Assembly (NCBI GenBank): GCA_945885485.1
Contig: CAMCYT010000160.1
Location: 1-6,076, forward strand
Length of the DNA: 6,076 nucleotides
From: Prosthecobacter debontii
GTDB taxonomy: Bacteria > Verrucomicrobiota > Verrucomicrobiia > Verrucomicrobiales > Akkermansiaceae
Reading direction: 5' to 3'
A program made the position numbers and the translations under genes. The notes under the pieces were generated by a model. The model was not told the DNA's origin. It saw only the letters and a program-made list of their open reading frames with translations, and searched no databases. Below are positions 1 through 6,076 of this stretch, piece after piece. Positions within the stretch are counted from its first letter, which is position 1. The number at the start of each line of letters is the position of its first letter.

Positions 1-107
1 GGCAAATCACTTTCATCCCTTACTTCACAAATTCTCATCTCCCACGACCACTGAACCTGAAAATTAATTTTCAAACTTATCCAAAATCATATTAGAACAA
101 CCCTGAC
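1..107 (+). promoter_or_regulatory. AT-rich leader upstream of tal
   Basis: This non-coding stretch precedes the transaldolase start. It becomes clearly AT-rich from about 58 to 100, which fits a promoter region. No convincing -35/-10 pair could be set: CATATT/TATTAG around 88-95 is the only -10-like string, and it would leave a leader of only a few bases. There is no purine-rich Shine-Dalgarno site before the ATG at 108 (the preceding bases are AACAACCCTGAC). Translation therefore probably starts without one, as is common in Verrucomicrobiota and Bacteroidota. That a promoter lies here is inferred from position and composition only. Confidence 0.35.
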
Positions 108-1061
108 ATGACACAACTCGACCAACTCAAGAAACTCACCGCCGTCGTCGCCGATACCGGCGATTTCGAGGCCATGAAAGCTTTCAAGCCTCAAGACGCC
201 ACCACCAACCCATCGCTCATCCTCCAAGCCGCAACCAAAGCCGAGTATCGCCCGCTCATCGATCAAGCGATCAACGAGCACAAAAACAGCGGCCTCTCCG
301 GACAAGCACTCACCGATGCCGTCCTCGATCGCATCCTGATCTTGTTTGGTTTGGAAATCCTCAAAATCGTCCCAGGTCGTGTCTCCACCGAAGTTGACGC
401 ACGTCTCTCCTTCGACACCCAAGGCACGGTCGATAAAGCTCTGCAACTCATCGCCGCTTACGAAAAAGAAGGCATTTCCCGCGATCGCATTCTCATCAAA
501 GCCGCCTCCACTTGGGAAGGTATCAAGGCCGCAGAGATCCTCGAAAAGCAAGGCATCCACTGCAACCTCACCCTCCTGTTCTCCTTCGCCCAAGCCGTCG
601 CTTGCGCCGAAGCTAAAGTGCAACTCATCTCCCCATTCGTTGGTCGTATCCTCGATTGGCATAAAGCCAGCACCGGCAAAGACTACCAAGGAGATGAAGA
701 TCCGGGCGTCATTTCCGTGAAGGCCATCTTCAATTACTACAAAAAATTCGGTTACAAAACCGAAGTCATGGGCGCCTCATTCCGCAACAAAGGCGAAATC
801 ATCGCCCTTGCCGGTTGCGACCTTCTAACCATTTCCCCCGGCCTACTCGCAGAGCTCGCCGCATCGGAGGACACCATCGAACCAAAACTCACCGCAGCCG
901 CCGCCCAGAGCGATCCCGTGGAGAAAATTTCACTCGATGAAAAATCCTTCCGCCTGATGTTCAACGAAGATGCCATGGCCACCGAAAAAACCGCCCAAGG
1001 CATCCGCAACTTCGCCGCCGATATCGTCAAACTTGAGAAACTGGTCAACGAAGCACTTTAA
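108..1061 (+). CDS. tal: Transaldolase (class I, TalB type), complete
   Basis: Cytosolic enzyme of the non-oxidative pentose phosphate pathway. It moves a dihydroxyacetone unit from sedoheptulose 7-phosphate to glyceraldehyde 3-phosphate, giving erythrose 4-phosphate and fructose 6-phosphate. The 317 residues match the usual length of the TalB-type subfamily (E. coli TalB is 317 aa), and similarity to it is recognisable end to end. The signature DATTNPSLIL is at 30-39. Active-site residues sit one position before the E. coli numbering: Asp16, Asn34, Glu95 (in STEVDARL), Schiff-base Lys131 (in ILIKAASTW), Asn153 and Thr155 (in CNLTLLFSF), Ser175 and Arg180 (in ISPFVGRILDW). All are intact, so it should be active. 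The ATG at 108 is chosen because the family alignment starts there, although no Shine-Dalgarno site precedes it. Codons end mainly in C (GCC, ATC, CTC), more so than in the minus-strand pair, which suggests high expression. It appears monocistronic, with its own terminator after the stop. Confidence 0.97.
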   Translation: MTQLDQLKKLTAVVADTGDFEAMKAFKPQDATTNPSLILQAATKAEYRPLIDQAINEHKNSGLSGQALTDAVLDRILILFGLEILKIVPGRVSTEVDARLSFDTQGTVDKALQLIAAYEKEGISRDRILIKAASTWEGIKAAEILEKQGIHCNLTLLFSFAQAVACAEAKVQLISPFVGRILDWHKASTGKDYQGDEDPGVISVKAIFNYYKKFGYKTEVMGASFRNKGEIIALAGCDLLTISPGLLAELAASEDTIEPKLTAAAAQSDPVEKISLDEKSFRLMFNEDAMATEKTAQGIRNFAADIVKLEKLVNEAL

Positions 1062-1080
1062 GCAAAATTCCCTATCTACT

Positions 1081-1120
1081 ACAGCCCCGCCCCAATCCTC
1101 GGGTCGGGGCTGTTTTTTTT
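1081..1120 (+). terminator. Intrinsic terminator of tal
   Basis: ACAGCCCCG (1081-1089) pairs perfectly with CGGGGCTGT (1105-1113). After a single C/T mismatch the stem continues with CCC (1091-1093) against GGG (1101-1103), closing a 7-nt loop. A run of eight T (1113-1120) follows directly. It lies 20 bp past the tal stop and has all the marks of a Rho-independent terminator for the plus strand. On the minus strand the same hairpin is followed by a mixed sequence without a T run, so it should be mainly unidirectional. Confidence 0.92.
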
Positions 1121-1122
1121 GG

Positions 1123-1145
1123 CAAGGAGGGGCAGCCCCTCCTTG
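1123..1145. repeat. Perfect 11-bp-arm palindrome in the convergent gap
   Basis: CAAGGAGGGGC (1123-1133) and GCCCCTCCTTG (1135-1145) are exact inverted repeats around one central A. As RNA this would be a GC-rich 10-bp stem with a 3-nt loop. It begins 4 nt beyond the stop of the minus-strand cytochrome gene and 2 nt beyond the T run of the tal terminator. Neither side carries a T run in the right orientation for the minus-strand transcript, where it is followed by CC and eight A. It is therefore not a classic terminator for that gene. It could be a 3' mRNA-stabilising hairpin, an atypical terminator, or a copy of a dispersed extragenic palindrome. Confidence 0.75.
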
Positions 1146-1149
1146 TGAA

Positions 1150-3183
1150 TCACTTCTCCTGTATCCAATTCCAGATAGCTTCGTATTGTTTTGATGCATC
1201 GCCTTCTAACACGTTTTGGAGTTTAGATTGATTACCTTCTGCATAGCGCGGCATTTTATTTCCTGGCATCACTGCAGCGGGATGATCCATCCAGCGATAA
1301 TAATAACCTTCACGCAACCGCTCGGAGACTTGAGCGAAATTGACAGCGCCGACTTCGAATGCAGCGGTGGGTTTGTTCTCGCCATCGCCATGACAGGTAG
1401 TGCAACCGAATCCTTCGGCGCCGATAAGTGAATGACCGATTTTTACCAATTCAGGATCGGTTTTCATTTTTTCAGGCGTGCTAGGGCTGAAGCCATGAAG
1501 TCGGGATAATCCTTCAGCAAATATTTTTGCATGGGCGTTGAACGCTGGCATTCGCATACCGAGCCATGGTCTTGCACGCTCTTTGACGGTTCCGGTCAAC
1601 ATCGCCTCGATGTAACTGGTATGCAGCATTTCGCCGATGAAGGTGAGTTGCGGACGTGATTGATCGACGCGTTCATCTAAGCCTTTGATATGCGCCGCGA
1701 GTTTTGCGGTGGAGTTATGGATTGAGCTCAGCAAGGCAGGTTGCTCATCCAAGGCATGACACGAGGTGCACCGTTTTACATCGATCTGACGGTTGGCAAA
1801 TTCAGCATGACTGTCTTTAGTCAATGAACTGTGACCCGATTTTGAAAATGAGAGCAGAGCTTCTAACTGTTTCGGACTGAGGTTTGGTTTTGGTAATTTT
1901 TCCTGTTTCTTCTCACTGGAAACGCAGCCTTTTTGTGCCCAATCGACTTTAAAGATTCCCTCCAGAGAAACGGCTTTAGAAACACCACCTGGCATCCCGG
2001 GATGACAGGTTCCGCATTGCAAGCTTTCGGAAATCGCTGCGCCACGCGTTGCATCTCCTTTTGGGAAAGTGTGATTGAGTTTGGTTTCTTTACCTAATGA
2101 ATACGCCTCAAGAAATGCGGCGAGCGATTTTACTTCATCATCCCATAACTGGAAGTTCGGCATGGAAGTATACGGATGAAATGCCTCCGGCTTTCTCAAG
2201 AAAGCCATCAACTGATCTGGCAGGTATTTCGATGCAACGTTATTGAGAGGAATACGGTTGGAGTCATCGCCCGTTTTCTCACCCGCAGGATCATGACACG
2301 CCACGCAGCCGAGTTCGTGAAAAACCACTCCACCCGCTTTTACGAGTGTTGGATCTGGGGTGGATGGTTTGAGATCTTTTTTCGTGGCAGTGGAAACGAG
2401 GTAAGCCGCAAGATCCGCCGCTTGTTGGATTCCTTGTGGAGTCGATGGATCGACCATGTGAGGCATTTTCGTACTAGGCTTCATCGCCTTGGGATCGGCG
2501 ATCCATTTCATCAACCACTCCTCCGTAACCCTATCTCCGATTCCTGCGAGGATGGGTGCAATTTCCAGTAACTCAGGCATCGGTGCCGCACCGAAACCGC
2601 TTTCAGGTGCATGGCACTTTGCGCAGTTTTGTTCAGCAAACACTTTGCGGCCATGACGTTTCATTTCACCAGCTGTGGCTGGTTCATCTGCCGTAACGTC
2701 ATAGGCCGTGGGTGGAATCGTCTGACGCGGCATGCTTTCCTCTTCCCAATACAAACGAATCTCCCCCGCCCCGTCATCGGCGCTCTGGAATTTCACCGAC
2801 AAGGTATGCACACCTGGATTAAGCCTCAGCCGCTCAGATTTAGCGGAACCGAATTTCCCCGCTTCGGTAAGCACCACTTCACCATTAATCGTCAACTCGA
2901 CTTTCGCTCCCTGCCCTTCGAAGGAAAAAATGAGTCTGCGTCTCTGATCAATTTTCAAACTACCTGCCCACTCAGCATTAAATTTCCCAGGCTTCAAAAA
3001 CGGAGTCGCCACCTGACCCACGGGCACCGACAAGGCGACAAGCCGATCTAACCGTTTATCGGTCGGTTCGCCTTGTTGGGAAAATGTGGCGATGAGCTCA
3101 GCTTGAGCCATGCTCATCAATGCCGTCCCAGCCAGAAACCAAATGAGGCATCTCATAAATCTATTTGCCGTAAACCGTTGCAT
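1150..3183 (-). CDS. Exported PA14-like, five-CxxCH cytochrome c protein
   Basis: Probable periplasmic or secreted multi-heme electron-transfer protein of 677 residues. A signal peptide is visible: basic N-terminus with a hydrophobic core (LIWFLAGTALM) and likely cleavage after AQA at residue 28. Residues about 30-150 look like a PA14-type beta-sandwich (LTINGEVV at 97-104, then LNPGVHTLSVKF and IRLYWE), often linked to carbohydrate or surface binding. Five heme-c sites follow: CAKCH 187-191, CVACH 293-297, CGTCH 390-394, CTSCH 472-476 and CTTCH 594-598. Downstream Met-Pro axial-ligand candidates are visible for hemes 1, 2, 4 and 5 (Met240, Met341, Met545, Met644), but none for heme 3, where Cys420 or a later His is the best alternative. 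The start at 3183 is preferred because GGAG lies 6 nt upstream; ATG at 3156 also keeps a signal peptide but has no such site. It overlaps the upstream propeller gene by 23 nt, so the two are very likely co-expressed partners. Precise physiological role unknown. Confidence 0.88.
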   Translation of the reverse strand: MQRFTANRFMRCLIWFLAGTALMSMAQAELIATFSQQGEPTDKRLDRLVALSVPVGQVATPFLKPGKFNAEWAGSLKIDQRRRLIFSFEGQGAKVELTINGEVVLTEAGKFGSAKSERLRLNPGVHTLSVKFQSADDGAGEIRLYWEEESMPRQTIPPTAYDVTADEPATAGEMKRHGRKVFAEQNCAKCHAPESGFGAAPMPELLEIAPILAGIGDRVTEEWLMKWIADPKAMKPSTKMPHMVDPSTPQGIQQAADLAAYLVSTATKKDLKPSTPDPTLVKAGGVVFHELGCVACHDPAGEKTGDDSNRIPLNNVASKYLPDQLMAFLRKPEAFHPYTSMPNFQLWDDEVKSLAAFLEAYSLGKETKLNHTFPKGDATRGAAISESLQCGTCHPGMPGGVSKAVSLEGIFKVDWAQKGCVSSEKKQEKLPKPNLSPKQLEALLSFSKSGHSSLTKDSHAEFANRQIDVKRCTSCHALDEQPALLSSIHNSTAKLAAHIKGLDERVDQSRPQLTFIGEMLHTSYIEAMLTGTVKERARPWLGMRMPAFNAHAKIFAEGLSRLHGFSPSTPEKMKTDPELVKIGHSLIGAEGFGCTTCHGDGENKPTAAFEVGAVNFAQVSERLREGYYYRWMDHPAAVMPGNKMPRYAEGNQSKLQNVLEGDASKQYEAIWNWIQEK

Positions 3184-5449
3184 GGATATCTCCGATCATC
3201 ACATCGCCATCTGCATTTTCCAGATCGTAAGCAACTTTAAGCGACATCGAAGGCTTCATGCCATCGATCACCAACTCCACAGCTTTGCCGTCTACTGAAA
3301 GTTTGGCTGAACTGATTGCGATTTTATCACGCATTTTGTGTTTTTGTGATTCCGAAGTCAGTGCTTTTTCTAATGCTTCCGTGTCGGGTGTATCGACCGA
3401 GAATTCGCCGGAACCGTATTGTGGTCCGCGGACATAATCCCAACGTTGACCCGAGTAACTCGTGATATCGTTTGCGAGCTCAGCATCCAGCTTGGTGGAG
3501 AAATGAATTTTCACACCGGTATCGGTGTATTCGATTTTCTCAGGAAGATTTATACCCACTTCTGAAATGTAGCGAACGCGTTGAAACGCGCAATTTGTTG
3601 GAGCGTTGGTCTGCCAACCACGGAAGCCTAACACATACATCGAACCGTCTTGGTGGAACCGTGCGCGCATGGCAGAGGATTGGAGAGTGATCGGAAGTTT
3701 AACCACCCCACCCTGCATCTTGTCATCTCGCTCGACTGGCAACACGCGATACACGGAAGATTTTCCATAGGACAAATGAATCAACTCACCTGTCTTGAGG
3801 CCAAATTTTGCGAAATCAGGCACCCAAACTTGTGATCCACCTGAGTTATCCACATCCATCGGAAGATAGACCAACGGTGCGGTGTAAGATGCATCTTTTA
3901 GAGTTTGGCGTGTGGGCTCTGTTCCGAAAAACACAGGAGCTTTCTTAGCAGTAACGTAGTTAATTTTACAACATGGCTGCCAAGTTCCTTCATTCTCACC
4001 CGTTGTGATTTGTCCCTCAGGACCAACACTCAGACCACCCGGCGCACGTAAACCTGTGGCGACCACTTCGAATTTTTTCCCGTCAGGTGAAATTTTCGCA
4101 ACGATACCGTGGTGCGGTAAAATTTGTTCGAAGTTACGGCCACCACCTCTAACAGGTCCGCCTTTTGCGAAATAGAAATTTCCGGCTTTGTCTGTCTGGA
4201 GATCAAAAGCAAACTCGTGGAAGTTTTGGGAAATATACATATCGCGATTGAAGGTCTTGTAATGATCAATTTCACCATCCTTGTTGAGATCGATGAGCTT
4301 GGTGATCTGATCACGACCGTTCACATAAATCTCACCTTTTACGACTTTCAATCCGAGCGGTTCAAACAAGCCTGAAGCGATACGCTGCCATTTAAGCTCT
4401 TTCCAATCGCCTTTGAGTCCTTTTACCACCCACACATCACCGTTCCATGTGGAAAGAGCTGCACTGTCTTCATTGATGAAATCGAATCCACCAAAACGAA
4501 GATTCGCACCCCATGGGTTATTCTCGGGAAGAGTCAGCACATCAGTCACATAGCTGGTGTCTTTTTTATCAGAAACGACTCCAGCGGTCGTGATAACTTC
4601 CTGCCAGAGACCCGGTCCACCTGAAGTGAGTTTCTTAAAATCGGGTACTTTCGCTAATACAGGCGAGGCACCTCTTGCAAAAGCGATCTGCACGGTTGTT
4701 ACTGTCTTAGAAGCGGGAATTTGTGCAACTAAGCGCTTCAAGTTAGCTGGCTCGATAACCCATTTCACACCAGCAGATGCGACAACTTCTAATCCGTCAG
4801 CGGACTTTGCGGATTTGCCATCTGCAGCAATTTGGAAATCACCCGTTTCATCAGCGACCAACAACGTGAGTGGTTTGTCATGCGCTGAAACTTTAAGTGA
4901 ACGTGTAACGTTAGCACCTTCTCTGGTGAGATGATCATACACGGTTGTTCCATTGACTGTGTATTCAAGAACCACTTCGCGACCATGGCGGTAATGGCCC
5001 GCATACATCGCATGTGGCATATTTCCGAAACCTTTGAGACTGCGCTTATCCTCAAACGATCCATCAGCATCTGCCCAACCGGAACTCTTTGCGGCAATTT
5101 GTAACGGATTTTTGTTTCCCATGGTGATGAACGAGCCGTGAGCACCCGTCCATGGCGTCCCACCCCACTCGATCGTTTCCTGAGAAACTCTCACAAGTTG
5201 CAAGGTTTCAGTATCGAATAAACCACGCCAGCCTTCTCCCAAGTCTAGGGAAATTCCTTTCAGCGTAGCCGTGCGTTTGGCTCCGCCAAAATAATCTCCA
5301 AAGGTGTTCATCCAAGATGGTCCAATATCCATTTTCTCATACCATCCACCTTTGGGTTTATTCTGGGCCGAGAGGTTTTGTAAAAGTGCAACGGAAATCA
5401 GGAGGAATAAGTTACTGGTACGCATTCCCCGAGCTACCCGATATTCCAT
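3161..5449 (-). CDS. Exported DUF6797 / beta-propeller dehydrogenase-like protein
   Basis: This 762-residue protein has an N-terminal signal peptide (LFLLISVALLQNLSA, likely cleavage after Ala28). Residues about 35-270 resemble the DUF6797 region found in PVC-group secreted proteins (GDYFGG at 51-56, GEGWRGLFDTETL, GPGLWQEV at 278-285). Residues about 300-615 form a beta-propeller of the sorbosone/soluble glucose dehydrogenase-like class. It includes a calcium-loop-like DLNKDGEID (387-395), His411 in NFHEFAFD, and Arg468 in GLRAPGGLSVGPEGQ. The last two resemble the placement of catalytic His144 and Arg228 in soluble PQQ glucose dehydrogenase; this alignment was made by eye. An adjacent Cys493-Cys494 pair lies shortly after. 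Residues about 628-760 look like a C-terminal Ig-like beta domain. There is no CxxCH, so no heme of its own; the overlapping downstream gene supplies five. The role is probably oxidation of an alcohol or sugar outside the cytoplasm, but cofactor and substrate are unproven. ATG 5449 and ATG 5425 are both possible starts; neither has a well-spaced Shine-Dalgarno site. Confidence 0.82.
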   Translation of the reverse strand: MEYRVARGMRTSNLFLLISVALLQNLSAQNKPKGGWYEKMDIGPSWMNTFGDYFGGAKRTATLKGISLDLGEGWRGLFDTETLQLVRVSQETIEWGGTPWTGAHGSFITMGNKNPLQIAAKSSGWADADGSFEDKRSLKGFGNMPHAMYAGHYRHGREVVLEYTVNGTTVYDHLTREGANVTRSLKVSAHDKPLTLLVADETGDFQIAADGKSAKSADGLEVVASAGVKWVIEPANLKRLVAQIPASKTVTTVQIAFARGASPVLAKVPDFKKLTSGGPGLWQEVITTAGVVSDKKDTSYVTDVLTLPENNPWGANLRFGGFDFINEDSAALSTWNGDVWVVKGLKGDWKELKWQRIASGLFEPLGLKVVKGEIYVNGRDQITKLIDLNKDGEIDHYKTFNRDMYISQNFHEFAFDLQTDKAGNFYFAKGGPVRGGGRNFEQILPHHGIVAKISPDGKKFEVVATGLRAPGGLSVGPEGQITTGENEGTWQPCCKINYVTAKKAPVFFGTEPTRQTLKDASYTAPLVYLPMDVDNSGGSQVWVPDFAKFGLKTGELIHLSYGKSSVYRVLPVERDDKMQGGVVKLPITLQSSAMRARFHQDGSMYVLGFRGWQTNAPTNCAFQRVRYISEVGINLPEKIEYTDTGVKIHFSTKLDAELANDITSYSGQRWDYVRGPQYGSGEFSVDTPDTEALEKALTSESQKHKMRDKIAISSAKLSVDGKAVELVIDGMKPSMSLKVAYDLENADGDVMIGDIHATVYGK
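3190..3193 (-). promoter_or_regulatory. Shine-Dalgarno site GGAG for the cytochrome gene
   Basis: Read on the minus strand, GGAG is followed by six bases (ATATCC) and then ATG at 3183. It lies inside the last codons of the upstream propeller gene, and the overlap suggests translational coupling. It is the reason for choosing 3183 over the internal ATG at 3156, whose upstream bases (AATAGATTT) carry no such motif. Confidence 0.55.
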
Positions 5450-5519
5450 TTAAACAAAAGCATTAAATTTAGCAAATCGACACTTCACCTAGCTCGAAAT
5501 TACCTCTTTGATAGGATGC
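5450..5519. promoter_or_regulatory. Divergent intergenic region, probable promoters
   Basis: This 70-bp gap lies between the divergently oriented propeller gene (minus) and GNAT gene (plus), so it should carry a promoter for each or be shared by a regulator. It is AT-rich near the propeller gene (5450-5476). TCGACA at 5477-5482 matches five of six bases of a sigma-70 -35 box on the plus strand, but no good -10 box stands 16-18 bp downstream. No strong inverted repeat was seen. The assignment rests on gene orientation. Confidence 0.4.
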
Positions 5520-5990
5520 ATGATAGACATGCTCGTGCGCCTTTACGACTTACCTGAGAGTGCCTCAATGTTTGACAAAATTCGCGAGCAAGGTATCACC
5601 CTGCGCCGAGCCCGTGCCTTTGAAAAACACACGGTGGCCGCATTCGCCCGTCAGCATTTTTCAGAAAAATGGGCGAGCGAAATCGAGGTCGCCATTACAC
5701 GCCAGCCGGTCTCTTGCTGGATCGCTACCCGCAATAAGGAAATCATCGGCTTTTCCTGCTACGAGACCACTCAACGAGGATTTTTTGGCCCTACCGGAGT
5801 TATCGAAGCAGCCCGCGGCACTGGCCTTGGGAAAGCCCTACTCTTCAAAGCTCTCGAATCTCTCCGCGATATGGGCTACGCCTACGGTATCATCGGCGGT
5901 GTGGGTCCTCGTGAGTTTTACGAAAAAAATTGCGGTGCCATCGAAATTCCTGGCAGCGATCCCGGTGTCTATTCCGACATCCTTCCTTAA
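5520..5990 (+). CDS. GNAT-family N-acetyltransferase
   Basis: Small cytosolic acetyltransferase of the GNAT fold, 156 residues from the ATG at 5520. Acetyl-CoA-binding motif A is clear: the strand FFGPTGVIE is followed by AARGTGLGKALLFKAL, with the R/Q-x-x-G-x-G/A pyrophosphate loop as RGTGLG at residues 99-104. A later conserved block, GYAYGIIGGVGPREFYEKNCGA, corresponds to the GNAT motif B region, with the usual aromatic residues in EFYEK. The block RQPVSCWIAT before motif A and the ending IPGSDPGVY resemble a recurring bacterial GNAT subfamily whose substrate I do not know. Start choice is uncertain. TTG 5508, ATG 5520 and ATG 5529 are in frame; AGGA at 5513-5516 is a little close to 5520 (3 nt) and far from 5529 (12 nt), while the recognisable domain begins near LVRLYDLP just after 5529. 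It probably forms an operon with the gene beginning 9 nt downstream. Confidence 0.85.
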   Translation: MIDMLVRLYDLPESASMFDKIREQGITLRRARAFEKHTVAAFARQHFSEKWASEIEVAITRQPVSCWIATRNKEIIGFSCYETTQRGFFGPTGVIEAARGTGLGKALLFKALESLRDMGYAYGIIGGVGPREFYEKNCGAIEIPGSDPGVYSDILP

Positions 5991-5999
5991 ATCAACGTA

Positions 6000-6076
6000 G
6001 TGAGTCAAAATACCTACACAGATCTACCCGATCGCTTCGGCCCCATGCAGGTCAAGAAACTGCGCCAAAGCCTGCG
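6000..6076 (+). CDS. Start of an unidentified gene, cut by window edge
   Basis: An open frame begins with GTG at 6000, 9 nt after the GNAT stop, and stays open to the end of the window (25 full codons). The encoded start reads MSQNTYTDLPDRFGPMQVKK followed by LRQSLR. Third positions are mixed with many C and G, as in the neighbouring coding DNA. The RFGPM-x-VK-x-LRQ-x-LR pattern resembles the cytosolic N-terminal tail of some ABC-2-type permeases in PVC bacteria, which would place a membrane segment shortly after the window edge. That resemblance is from memory and weak. No clear Shine-Dalgarno site precedes the GTG, and ATG at 6045 is an alternative start. The tight spacing suggests co-transcription with the GNAT gene. 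Confidence 0.5.
   Translation, partial: MSQNTYTDLPDRFGPMQVKKLRQSL

Noticed and set aside
1..38. Possible divergent gene starting with minus-strand ATG at 38 and running off the left edge
   Set aside because: Only 12 codons are visible (beginning MRICEVRDESDL), with no usable Shine-Dalgarno spacing. It is too short to tell from chance, though a divergent gene is possible because the AT-rich stretch lies between it and tal.
87..689. Minus-strand 200-codon open frame opposite tal
   Set aside because: It is antisense to a transaldolase with all catalytic residues. The frame stays open because of the C-biased third positions of tal, and the product is a low-complexity Gly/Glu/Asp/Phe-rich chain with no family resemblance.
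346..720. Plus-strand 124-codon frame within tal
   Set aside because: It overlaps tal in another frame and has a Ser/Pro/Lys-rich shadow composition; there is no independent start signal.
1123..1145. Palindrome as a regulator operator site
   Set aside because: It sits between two convergent 3' ends, where no promoter is expected, so an RNA-level or repeat role is more likely.
2176..3051. Plus-strand open frames of 131 and 146 codons opposite the cytochrome gene
   Set aside because: They lie antisense to heme-binding and PA14-like coding sequence; their products have Arg/His/Phe-rich shadow composition and match nothing I recognise.
4557..5163. Antisense and out-of-frame open frames within the propeller gene
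   Set aside because: The DUF6797 reading is continuous with recognisable motifs across this stretch; the other frames lack domains and start signals.
5560..6000. 146-codon plus-strand frame overlapping the GNAT gene
   Set aside because: The GNAT frame holds motif A and the family pattern. This frame is a +1 shadow with Ser/Pro/Lys-rich composition.

Overview
The window looks like chromosomal DNA of a PVC-group bacterium, most likely Verrucomicrobiota (possibly near Akkermansiaceae). The reasons are the paired secreted genes at 1150-5449: a DUF6797/beta-propeller protein and a PA14-like multi-heme cytochrome c, a protein style abundant in Verrucomicrobiota and Planctomycetota. Weak use of Shine-Dalgarno sites is consistent with this. 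The taxonomic call is inference from protein style; no search was run.

Layout. (a) 1-107 is an AT-rich leader. (b) 108-1061 (+) is a complete class I transaldolase (tal) of the pentose phosphate pathway, closed by a strong intrinsic terminator at 1081-1120. (c) 1123-1145 is a near-perfect palindrome in the gap between two convergent genes. (d) 5449-1150 on the minus strand is a two-gene unit. The upstream gene encodes an exported 762-residue DUF6797 plus sorbosone/glucose-dehydrogenase-like propeller protein. The downstream gene encodes an exported 677-residue protein with a PA14-like domain and five CxxCH heme sites. The two overlap by 23 nt. (e) A 70-bp divergent gap, 5450-5519, separates this unit from (f) a plus-strand GNAT acetyltransferase at 5520-5990. 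That gene is followed 9 nt later by (g) the first 25 codons of a gene cut by the window edge.

How it may work together. The minus-strand pair is best read as a periplasmic or secreted oxidoreductase module: a propeller dehydrogenase candidate and its multi-heme electron acceptor. In many PVC proteins a propeller and a cytochrome c domain share one chain; here they are on two overlapping genes. Substrate and cofactor cannot be read from the sequence. Transaldolase is central metabolism, and no functional link to the module is visible. The GNAT gene and its partial follower are probably co-transcribed, but their substrate is unknown. No tRNA, rRNA, CRISPR, insertion sequence or phage feature was seen.
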